From an uncultured Succinatimonas sp. (GTDB lineage Bacteria > Pseudomonadota > Gammaproteobacteria > Enterobacterales > Succinivibrionaceae), in assembly GCA_900548485.1 (NCBI GenBank), contig URKL01000132.1, positions 1 through 5,742 on the forward strand: 5,742 nucleotides of DNA. Reading direction: 5' to 3'. This document shows, one piece after another, positions 1 through 5,678 of the stretch (the stretch's first letter is position 1; each line of letters opens with the position of its first letter). The notes under the pieces were generated by a model, which worked only from the letters and a program-made list of their open reading frames with translations, did not search any database and was not told the origin of the DNA. The translations under genes were made by a program, and so were the position numbers.

Positions 1-138
1 GGGTGGATCAAAATCTTATTGGTGCATGTGGATCATTTTCTCACTGGTGGTAACAGCTCTTTAGATAATATTACTCAGTTGGGAGCAATATTTGTACAGT
101 CTGTTATTGATAGTGCTGATGCTTTAGATTTGAGTTAG
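1..138 (+). CDS. possible C-terminal tail of an unidentified plus-strand gene (partial)
   Basis: An open frame enters from the left edge in frame 1 and runs 45 codons to a TAG at 136-138. The last part reads as a plausible amphipathic helix (LGAIFVQSVIDSADALDLS), and the codons look like ordinary coding sequence. The other two plus frames stop early, at about 50-52 and 62-64, and all minus frames are broken by stops. I do not recognise the protein. It would be convergent with the GntR-family regulator, with 104 bases between the two stops. It could also be a chance open frame or a degraded gene remnant; a fragment this short cannot decide. Confidence 0.4.
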   Translation, partial: GWIKILLVHVDHFLTGGNSSLDNITQLGAIFVQSVIDSADALDLS

Positions 139-148
139 AGGTTAAATC

Positions 149-186
149 AGCTATCCTGTCTAGATGAAACCTGCGAGAGGATAGCT
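149..186. terminator. inverted repeat between convergent gene ends, possible bidirectional terminator
   Basis: AGCTATCCT at 149-157 is perfectly complementary to AGGATAGCT at 178-186, giving a 9-bp stem with a 20-base loop. It lies between the plus-strand frame ending at 138 and the regulator stop at 243, where a shared terminator would be expected. Neither side has a clear run of T after the stem, and the loop is long, so it is a weak intrinsic terminator. It may instead be a Rho-assisted or RNA-stabilising hairpin. The remainder of 187-242 is AT-rich and holds nothing I can support. Confidence 0.35.
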
Positions 187-242
187 AGATATATTAGATA
201 AATATTCAGAGTGGATTTAATGGTGTTTCCACAAAGAATAAT

Positions 243-1028
243 TTACTCTCCGTTTACTTTCGATCTGTTTAACCAATTATTAAGCGATAAATCTATAGCG
301 TCATCGGCACTTTTAAGATCTTGATTTACAATACTTAAATAAATTTTTTTATGATCTTCAAGAGCAATAAATTTATTATCTTGATTGTTAAAATAGGTTT
401 GTTTTATAAAAGGTGCAGAGAGATTTAAAATAATTCGATAAAACCTTTCTACTAAATTATTTCTCATTAAAGAAGCTATTTTTAAATGAAAGCTAAAGTC
501 AAGGTTAATAAAAACTTCCCAACTATTTTCTTTATTTAAAATTTCTTCGGTTTTATCTATAATTTTTTTTATTTCTAAGAGATCTTCTGTATGTTTGAAA
601 ATAACTGAATGTAATATAGTTTTTTCAAAAATATTTCTTAGTCTATAAATATCTGATTTATCTATATTTGATAAGATAATACTAAATAATAAGGGTTCTA
701 TTGCTCGAGAAAAATCACCTTCCGTAATAAACATGCCGTCTCCACGGATAATTTTTACAATTCCTATAGATTGTAAGATTTTGATGGCCTCTCTTACAGA
801 GCCTCTACCAATACCTAATTCTTGAACTAAAATCTCTTCTGTTGGCAGTTTATCTCCAGCTTTTAATTCTCCTGAGAAAATTTTATTTTTTATATGATTA
901 AGTACATAATCAATAGCTGATTCTCTATGATTATTTTTACTGTTTAATGATCTTTCAGGAAATAGTAAGCTTTGACATAAATCGAATGATTTTACGAGAT
1001 CACTATCAAAATTGTTGTCTTTCATCAT
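243..1028 (-). CDS. GntR-family transcriptional regulator with FCD ligand-binding domain
   Basis: A 261-residue DNA-binding regulator of the FadR/FCD branch of the GntR family, whose members usually repress sugar-acid or organic-acid catabolic operons until an acid ligand binds. The winged helix-turn-helix spans about residues 36-103. It shows the family signatures GELKAGDKLPTEE (53-65), GIGRGSVREAIKIL (72-85) and the wing GIVKIIRGDGMFIT. The all-helical FCD domain follows (about 120-255), with R130/R131, D177, H181 and H226 at the positions expected for the ligand/metal pocket. The usual final histidine near the C-terminus appears to be asparagine (N250/N251). The first ~35 residues are an unusual N-terminal extension. 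No ATG, GTG or TTG occurs between the ATGATG start and the helix-turn-helix, so the extension is probably real. No Shine-Dalgarno sequence precedes the start. It lies downstream of the TRAP/catabolic operon on the same strand and is its likely regulator, which is inference from position. Confidence 0.92.
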   Translation of the reverse strand: MMKDNNFDSDLVKSFDLCQSLLFPERSLNSKNNHRESAIDYVLNHIKNKIFSGELKAGDKLPTEEILVQELGIGRGSVREAIKILQSIGIVKIIRGDGMFITEGDFSRAIEPLLFSIILSNIDKSDIYRLRNIFEKTILHSVIFKHTEDLLEIKKIIDKTEEILNKENSWEVFINLDFSFHLKIASLMRNNLVERFYRIILNLSAPFIKQTYFNNQDNKFIALEDHKKIYLSIVNQDLKSADDAIDLSLNNWLNRSKVNGE

Positions 1029-1031
1029 TTT

Positions 1032-1061
1032 AATTCATTTTAATGTCATAAAAATTCATTT
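1032..1061. repeat. direct repeat AATTCATTT x2, 21 bp apart, in the regulator leader
   Basis: AATTCATTT occurs at 1032-1040 and again at 1053-1061, a start-to-start distance of 21 bp, or about two helical turns. Both copies lie between the regulator start codon and its candidate -10 box. Such spacing would suit a protein binding one face of the DNA, for example autoregulation. The sequence is AT-rich and GntR-family operators are usually palindromic, so chance is a serious alternative. Confidence 0.3.
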
Positions 1062-1063
1062 AG

Positions 1064-1092
1064 ATTATAACTAAAACAAACATTAACCAAAA
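1064..1092 (-). promoter_or_regulatory. candidate promoter for the GntR-family regulator
   Basis: On the minus strand a perfect TATAAT -10 box lies at 1069-1064. TTTTGG at 1092-1087 can serve as a poor -35 box with a 17-base spacer. Transcription would begin near 1057, leaving a leader of about 30 bases. Together with the hairpin after dctM this suggests the regulator can be transcribed separately. In a 166-base AT-rich gap a TATAAT match is not rare, so this is moderate evidence only. I found no convincing palindromic GntR operator (TGGTnnACCA type) here. Confidence 0.45.
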
Positions 1093-1162
1093 CTATTATC
1101 TTTAATGGTATTTGAGTTATATATAAAATTACAATAAATTTTTATATCAATTTATATATTTT

Positions 1163-1189
1163 AATTTCCTAGCTAAAAGCTAGGAAATT
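1163..1189 (-). terminator. strong hairpin just after dctM, probable operon terminator
   Basis: AATTTCCTAGCT (1163-1174) and AGCTAGGAAATT (1178-1189) form a perfect 12-bp stem with a 3-base loop. It begins 5 bases beyond the dctM stop codon, the right place to end the catabolic/TRAP transcript. Read on the minus strand, the stem is followed by AAAATATATAA rather than a T-run. The T-run (TTTTT, 1188-1192, partly in the stem) is on the plus-strand side. On the dctM strand it may therefore terminate inefficiently, or mainly protect the transcript's 3' end, letting some transcription continue into the regulator. Confidence 0.7.
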
Positions 1190-1194
1190 TTTAA

Positions 1195-2484
1195 TTATAA
1201 AAGAGCCAGACTTAAAGAAGGAATAAAAGAGATCAAAGCCAAGCAGAAAATCAGTATTCCTAACATAGGAATGATCGCTTTTACAATTTCTTCCACAGAT
1301 AAATTACATACCTTGCTTGCGACAAATAAATTTACGCCCAAAGGTGGCGTACAAAAGCCGATTGCTAAATTTGTAACAAGCATTACTCCAAAATGAACAG
1401 GATCCATGCCAAAACTCTTAACAATGGGCAAGAAAATAGGGGTTAGCACTAAAATTGCAGCAGTTGTATCCATAAACATGCCAACAATTAACAATATGAG
1501 GTTAATTACTAATAAGATAATTATTGGATTTGAGGAAATAGCTGTAATTGCTTCACCTAATATTCCTGGAATTTGTAATATAGTAATAACTCTACTAAAT
1601 GCGTTAGCAAATACAACCAAAAGTAATACGGAGCAAGAGGTAGCGACACTATCGATAGCAACTCTTTTAAAATCACTCATATTAACTTTTTTGTATAAAA
1701 CGCTAGCTACAAAAAATCCGTAAACCACAGTTACAGCGGCAGCTTCGGTAGGAGTAAAAATTCCTCCATAAATTCCGCCCATAATAATGAAAGGAATAAG
1801 AAGAGACCATACAGGAGATTCATTTAAAGAATATTTTTGTTTTTTTTGCAAAGAAAGTCTTTTTAGTGTTTCGTTAAAATCTACATTTTTTAACAGCTTA
1901 GGTGCAATAAAATAGGAATAAAGCATTAGAGCAAAACCAATTAATAAACCTGGAATAATCCCGGCTATAAAAAGGTTTCCAATTGAGACGCCAGAAGATA
2001 CACCGTAAACAATAAAAGGAATTGAAGGCGGAATTAAAACACCAATAATACCTGCTGATGCTGTAAGAGCTCCTGAGAATCTTACAGGGAAGCCTTGTTT
2101 AGTCATCTCTGGTAGTAAATTACTACCGATTGCTGCTACTGTAGCGGGAGCTGATCCTGAAATTGCAGCAAAAAACATACAACCAATAATATTTACCTGA
2201 CAGATTGCACTTTTGGATTTACCAACTAATCTTTGTGCTACAGAAATTATCTTAAATGAAAGACCTCCAACATTCATGATATTTCCTGCAAAGATAAACA
2301 ATAAAACTGCAATTAATGGGAATGAATAAGCTCCCATAATGGACGATTTTGCCAGAATTAAAGGCCCGGGGATTTGCGGAAAAATAAGAGAGATAAATAA
2401 TACTGATAAACCTAAACAAAAAGCTACAGGTAGCCCTAGAATGATAAGTAAGAAAAAAGAGCCAAATAAAATTACAGCTTCCAT
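1195..2484 (-). CDS. dctM: TRAP transporter large permease subunit, DctM family
   Basis: The large inner-membrane subunit of a tripartite ATP-independent periplasmic transporter. It carries the transport path and uses an ion gradient (normally Na+) to move a substrate delivered by the binding protein. At 429 residues it has the usual family length, with about eleven to twelve hydrophobic segments. Family motifs seen are AAISGSAPATVAAIGS (106-121), GVLIPPSIPFI (148-158), GGIYGGIFTPTEAAAV (236-251), MFMDTTAAILVLTPI (336-350) and GFCTPPLGVNLFVA (376-389). The two re-entrant hairpin regions correspond to the SGSAPAT and FCTPPLG areas. I chose the ATG at 2484 because AGGAG lies 6 bases upstream. 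The longer frame to 2535 would begin inside dctQ, adding 17 polar residues with no ribosome binding site. The dctQ stop is one base upstream, so the two subunits are probably translationally coupled. Confidence 0.97.
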   Translation of the reverse strand: MEAVILFGSFFLLIILGLPVAFCLGLSVLFISLIFPQIPGPLILAKSSIMGAYSFPLIAVLLFIFAGNIMNVGGLSFKIISVAQRLVGKSKSAICQVNIIGCMFFAAISGSAPATVAAIGSNLLPEMTKQGFPVRFSGALTASAGIIGVLIPPSIPFIVYGVSSGVSIGNLFIAGIIPGLLIGFALMLYSYFIAPKLLKNVDFNETLKRLSLQKKQKYSLNESPVWSLLIPFIIMGGIYGGIFTPTEAAAVTVVYGFFVASVLYKKVNMSDFKRVAIDSVATSCSVLLLVVFANAFSRVITILQIPGILGEAITAISSNPIIILLVINLILLIVGMFMDTTAAILVLTPIFLPIVKSFGMDPVHFGVMLVTNLAIGFCTPPLGVNLFVASKVCNLSVEEIVKAIIPMLGILIFCLALISFIPSLSLALL

Positions 2485-2485
2485 A

Positions 2486-2995
2486 TTATTCTCCTTTATT
2501 TGATTCCAAAGTCTTATTGCTAAATAAATTTCCAAGCATTCTCAAAATAGAAAAAAGAGCTCCTAATGGCATTGAAATATACAGAGCTAGCATGGATATA
2601 TTGCTTCCTGTAAATGGATTAACAATAACAACCGATGTTTGTCTTGTTATTGAAGGAGAAAAAGCTTGTTTAATGCCGTAATAAAAAAGTAGAGTTAAAA
2701 ATATAAAAGATATTAAAAATACAATAAAAGTTAAAATTTTCTTGATGCCTGAAGGCATTAAAAGGGTAAAAGCCTCAATACAAATGTGAGCTTTTGTTTT
2801 GGTACAATAAGCGCAGCCAAGCCAAATTGACCAAACAAAAAGCCAAACTGAAAGCTCATCCATCCACGATGGGACAAAATGAAAAATATAACGTAAAATT
2901 ATTTGGCAAAAAATGGTAATAGAGATAATTGAAACAATAGACACCAAGAAGATTTCTTCAATGGTGTCAACTATTTGAAAAAATTTATTTTTCAT
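2486..2995 (-). CDS. dctQ: TRAP transporter small permease subunit, DctQ family
   Basis: The small membrane subunit of the TRAP transporter, which packs against DctM and scaffolds the complex. It has 169 residues with four predicted membrane helices at about 14-36, 48-65, 86-108 and 131-152. The family signature is present: RYIFHFVPSWMDELSVWLFVWSIWLG (about 35-60, with W44, D46, E47 and W55). It is followed by a short loop, TKTKAHICIE, standing in for the usual K..H...D/E region. I placed the start at the ATG at 2995, because AGGGG (3008-3004) lies 8 bases upstream. The upstream GTG at 3004 would put that site inside the start codon and adds only three residues. It is 17 bases downstream of dctP and one base before dctM. 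It is separate from, not fused to, the large subunit. Confidence 0.95.
   Translation of the reverse strand: MKNKFFQIVDTIEEIFLVSIVSIISITIFCQIILRYIFHFVPSWMDELSVWLFVWSIWLGCAYCTKTKAHICIEAFTLLMPSGIKKILTFIVFLISFIFLTLLFYYGIKQAFSPSITRQTSVVIVNPFTGSNISMLALYISMPLGALFSILRMLGNLFSNKTLESNKGE
2491..2495 (-). promoter_or_regulatory. ribosome binding site deciding the dctM start
   Basis: AGGAG on the minus strand, 6 bases before the ATG at 2484 and inside the last codons of dctQ (encoding GE-stop). The dctQ stop and dctM start are arranged as TAA-T-ATG. This supports the 429-residue DctM and termination-reinitiation coupling. Confidence 0.85.
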
Positions 2996-3003
2996 TGTTG
3001 ACA

Positions 3004-3008
3004 CCCCT
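3004..3008 (-). promoter_or_regulatory. ribosome binding site deciding the dctQ start
   Basis: AGGGG on the minus strand, 8 bases before the ATG at 2995 in the short dctP-dctQ gap. It overlaps the alternative GTG at 3004, which makes that GTG an unlikely start. Confidence 0.75.
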
Positions 3009-3012
3009 AAAT

Positions 3013-4002
3013 TTACTTATTAGCGTTAATGGTATTGATTAAGGCGTCATAGGCATCTTTATCTTCACTATACTCAGTTCTGATAACTTCTGTTTGTGCG
3101 CGCATTCTATCCTTTTCTTCTTGCGCTACATAGTTTACTTTTACACCAATGCCCTCCATTGTTTCTATATACTTTTTATCTAAGTCTTTAATTAAATCTT
3201 GTTGATATATCTGAGCTTTTTTGAATTCATCTTGCAATAAATTCATACATTCATCTGATAATTTATCTTTAAGATTTGGATTGGCGACAATGGCATAAGG
3301 GGTATATACATGATCAGTAAGACTTACATATTTAACTACTTCCATAAATTTAAGTCCTACCATATGGCCTAATGCATTATCAAGACCATCTACAACACCT
3401 TGTTGAATGGCTGTATAAGCCTCGCCTGAAGCCATAGGAACAGAACTTGCACCGAGCTTGTTAAATAACTTTACATGGGCATCAACTTGCATAACGCGGA
3501 GTTTGATATCGTTAAAATCCTCCATTTTGACGATTGGTCGTTTATTATTACCAACTTCACGATAACCAGATTCCATGAATCCTAGGATATTTAAGCCTAT
3601 ATCTTCAGCTCTATTTTTTAATAAGTCGGTGTAGGCATTTTCTGTAGAAAATACTTTATATGCTGATTCATGATTTGGGAACATGTACGGTAATTCTGGA
3701 AGTAAGAAGGCTTTATCCCAGCCTCCTAAAACAGACATCGAGGGAATAGAAATATCTATAACGCCAGCCATAGCATTTTCTACACTTTCTCTGTCATCTC
3801 CCATTTGGGCTGCAGGATATAGATTTATCTTAATATTGCATTTATTGTTTTTCTCAATATTATTTTTAAAATAGTCTAAAGCTGTATTTAAATGGAAGTC
3901 AGGAGCTGCACCATTAGCTACGCTGATTTCTACGGCTAGTGTTGAACTACTGAAAAACAAAGTGGTAACTGCAATAGCTAAACTTAGTTTTGATAATTTC
4001 AT
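3013..4002 (-). CDS. dctP: TRAP transporter periplasmic substrate-binding protein, DctP family
   Basis: The periplasmic binding protein that captures the acid substrate and hands it to DctQM. It has 329 residues. A Sec signal peptide (KLSK, then a hydrophobic core and SSSTLA) is probably cleaved after A23. DctP-family landmarks include YPAAQMGDDRESVENAMAG (62-80), LPELPYMFPNHESAYKVF (101-118), SGYREVGNNKRPI (145-157), the core motif DIKLRVMQVDAHVKLFNKLG (165-184) and MASGEAYTAIQQGVVDGLDN (190-209). R169 in LRV is the arginine that pairs with the substrate carboxylate in characterised family members, so a carboxylate ligand is likely. R148 is a second candidate pocket arginine. VDGLDN replaces the commoner VDG-Q/A-EN, a possible specificity difference. 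The start has GAGGG 8 bases upstream (4015-4011), and the preceding gene's stop is one base away. The exact ligand cannot be read from the sequence. Confidence 0.96.
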   Translation of the reverse strand: MKLSKLSLAIAVTTLFFSSSTLAVEISVANGAAPDFHLNTALDYFKNNIEKNNKCNIKINLYPAAQMGDDRESVENAMAGVIDISIPSMSVLGGWDKAFLLPELPYMFPNHESAYKVFSTENAYTDLLKNRAEDIGLNILGFMESGYREVGNNKRPIVKMEDFNDIKLRVMQVDAHVKLFNKLGASSVPMASGEAYTAIQQGVVDGLDNALGHMVGLKFMEVVKYVSLTDHVYTPYAIVANPNLKDKLSDECMNLLQDEFKKAQIYQQDLIKDLDKKYIETMEGIGVKVNYVAQEEKDRMRAQTEVIRTEYSEDKDAYDALINTINANK

Positions 4003-4003
4003 A

Positions 4004-4840
4004 TTACAATCCCTCTATAAGGTTTTTAGCCCATTGATAAGAATAATTTACTTTGTCGCAGATATCCTTTAACGGCAAAGGATCCTTCTGCTTTGCAAGT
4101 TGATGATTAGAATCCCAAGATATGCGCATAGGCATTTCAAGAGTCACGACAATTTCTAGGTTTTTAAAATAATTTAAATATTCTTTGTTATTAACTACTC
4201 CTGTTCCGACATTACACATTTGATAACAACCTGTAGCAGTTGGACGAGTGTCTTTGAGATGTAAGCAACACATCACATCGTTCAACTTATGTAGATTTTT
4301 AAGTTCGTTTATATTTTCCCAATAGTGAGTGACTACATTAGCGGTATCGTAATTAGCTTTTACATGAGAAAGATTTAACTTAATGATTAAATCAGACAAT
4401 GTCTTTGCATCTGAACATAAAGTTTTTCTTTGAAAACCTGTATTTTCTAAAGCAATAATTATGTTGTGTTCTTTTGCTATAGCGTTAGCCTGATTTATAT
4501 TGCAAATAAATTGTTCTTCATCTTCAATAAAGCAACTATTACTAATTACAATGGGCGCGCCTATATTTTTTGTAAAAATGATTCTCCTTGAGATCCGTTC
4601 AACAGCATCTTTGGCTCCAAAATCAATATGAGCCCCAACAGTGGTAGGAGTAAGATCATATTTATTAAGTAGGGCATTGATTTCTTGCCCTTTTTTAGGC
4701 GTAAGATCTTCTTCTTTGAAAGGGATATAACCGTCTATATATGCAATTTCAACATTTTTGACATTCATTTCTTTTAAACATTTAAAAGAAGTTTCTAAGT
4801 CATATCCGTCAAAGCAAACCGTACTCACAGCTAATTTCAT
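4004..4840 (-). CDS. xylose-isomerase-like TIM-barrel enzyme (AP_endonuc_2 family); candidate 3-oxo-isoapionate decarboxylase
   Basis: A cytoplasmic 278-residue TIM-barrel protein of the sugar phosphate isomerase/epimerase superfamily, which uses a divalent metal to act on keto-sugars or keto-acids. The barrel begins KLAVSTVCFDGYDLE and shows the four expected metal ligands at strand ends: E132 (IIALENTG), D165 (ANYDTAN), H194 (CLHLKD) and E235 (VTLEMP). H71 in GAHIDFGA lies at a usual substrate-facing position. Family members isomerise, epimerise or, in some cases, decarboxylate. As I recall, the apionate-pathway decarboxylase OiaC, which makes L-erythrulose from 3-oxo-isoapionate, belongs to this fold. 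The ApnO-like neighbour makes that role attractive; a ketose epimerase or hydroxypyruvate-type isomerase remains possible. AGGAG lies 7 bases before the start and overlaps the stop of the upstream gene. Family placement is secure; the specific reaction is inference. Confidence 0.88.
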   Translation of the reverse strand: MKLAVSTVCFDGYDLETSFKCLKEMNVKNVEIAYIDGYIPFKEEDLTPKKGQEINALLNKYDLTPTTVGAHIDFGAKDAVERISRRIIFTKNIGAPIVISNSCFIEDEEQFICNINQANAIAKEHNIIIALENTGFQRKTLCSDAKTLSDLIIKLNLSHVKANYDTANVVTHYWENINELKNLHKLNDVMCCLHLKDTRPTATGCYQMCNVGTGVVNNKEYLNYFKNLEIVVTLEMPMRISWDSNHQLAKQKDPLPLKDICDKVNYSYQWAKNLIEGL

Positions 4841-4850
4841 TTAAATTCTC

Positions 4851-5678
4851 CTAAGAAATTATTTTGTCTACGGTCTTGGCGATTTCTTCTTTTTCAAGTA
4901 CTCTCATCCAGTCATCTTTTAATAATTGAGATCTGGCTTCTTCGATTGCTTTATTAGCTGCGTCAGAGAATCTAATATTCAAATAACCAAAAATTACAGC
5001 GATTTGTATATGGATATGACCCATTAGAAAGTCATGAACACATTGAGGATCTACACCTCTCTTAACAAGAACATCAGAGGCTTCTTTTACAGAGGTAAGG
5101 AAGGTTGAGCAGATAGTTTCAACTAATCCAGGTTCTAACATTGTAAATTGATCTACTGTGACTCTATGAGAGCGCAGAATAGGGCCATACATAATCTTTG
5201 CTATAGATTCTGCATCAGCATATACACTCTCATCACCTGAATATAAGCAATTGACAATAGATTGTTTGGCATATCTGCCACCAAAGAAATCTTTTTTGGC
5301 TTCAAGTGTGGTTTCATCATTTATTACAGGAGGATGACAAGGGTGAGAGATAAAAATATTGATCCCTTCTCTAATATTTAATTTATTAGCAAAAGCTACA
5401 GCAGGATCTAAAACGAAGATAGTGGCACCTTCTTTCATGCTGGGGATAACAGAGTTTCCAACTTTATCTAAAAGCTTGTCTGGGACAGCAAGGATCACGT
5501 AATCAGCTTCAGAAATTGAATTAGACTCTTTATTAGCAATAACCCCGAATTCTTCCTTTAAAATAACGCGCCCAGGTTCTGATAATTCGATATATTCGAC
5601 ATCTAAATCAGTTTTACAAAGATTTCTAGTTAATCTTTGGCCCATTTTTCCGCCAGCACCAATCAAAACAATTTTCAT
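4851..5678 (-). CDS. NAD-binding dehydrogenase with PGDH_C-type C-terminus; candidate D-apionate oxidoisomerase (ApnO-like)
   Basis: A 275-residue cytoplasmic oxidoreductase. The N-terminus is a Rossmann fold with the nucleotide motif GAGGKMG (7-13) and an acidic residue ending strand 2 (E31 in YIELSE), which favours NAD over NADP. ADYVILAVPD (58-67) follows. The C-terminal half is mainly helical, with the distinctive SHPCHPPVINDE (111-122), KKDFFGG (128-134), SHRVTVDQFTMLEPGLVET (170-188) and FLMGHIHIQIAVIFG (217-231). This combination, including the HPCHPP motif and D130-FFGG, matches what I recall of proteins annotated as decarboxylating-phosphogluconate-dehydrogenase C-terminal domain and of ApnO, which oxidises and isomerises D-apionate to 3-oxo-isoapionate. 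It is clearly not classical 6-phosphogluconate dehydrogenase (about 470 residues). AGGGAG lies 6 bases before the ATG, which overlaps the upstream stop as ATGA. Fold certain; substrate inferred. Confidence 0.85.
   Translation of the reverse strand: MKIVLIGAGGKMGQRLTRNLCKTDLDVEYIELSEPGRVILKEEFGVIANKESNSISEADYVILAVPDKLLDKVGNSVIPSMKEGATIFVLDPAVAFANKLNIREGINIFISHPCHPPVINDETTLEAKKDFFGGRYAKQSIVNCLYSGDESVYADAESIAKIMYGPILRSHRVTVDQFTMLEPGLVETICSTFLTSVKEASDVLVKRGVDPQCVHDFLMGHIHIQIAVIFGYLNIRFSDAANKAIEEARSQLLKDDWMRVLEKEEIAKTVDKIIS

Noticed and set aside
211..232. GTGGA/TCCAC inverted repeat after the regulator gene
   Set aside because: Only 5 bp with a 12-base loop and no T-run; expected by chance.
1081..1125. 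Possible GntR operator with TGGT/ACCA half-sites
   Set aside because: The half-sites (AACCA near 1085-1089 and ATGGT near 1107) are not arranged as a proper palindrome at usual spacing.
1406..1723. Plus-strand open frame of 105 codons
   Set aside because: It lies wholly antisense to the conserved core of dctM, has no ribosome binding site or recognisable protein, and arises from the codon pattern of the real gene.
2485..2535. 17-residue N-terminal extension of dctM
   Set aside because: It overlaps the dctQ C-terminus in another frame, has polar residues before the first membrane helix and lacks a ribosome binding site, while the ATG at 2484 has AGGAG at ideal spacing.
2996..3004. GTG start for dctQ
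   Set aside because: The AGGGG site overlaps this GTG, so it can only serve the ATG at 2995.
3683..3874. Plus-strand open frame of 63 codons
   Set aside because: Antisense to dctP in a conserved region; low-complexity translation and no supporting signals.
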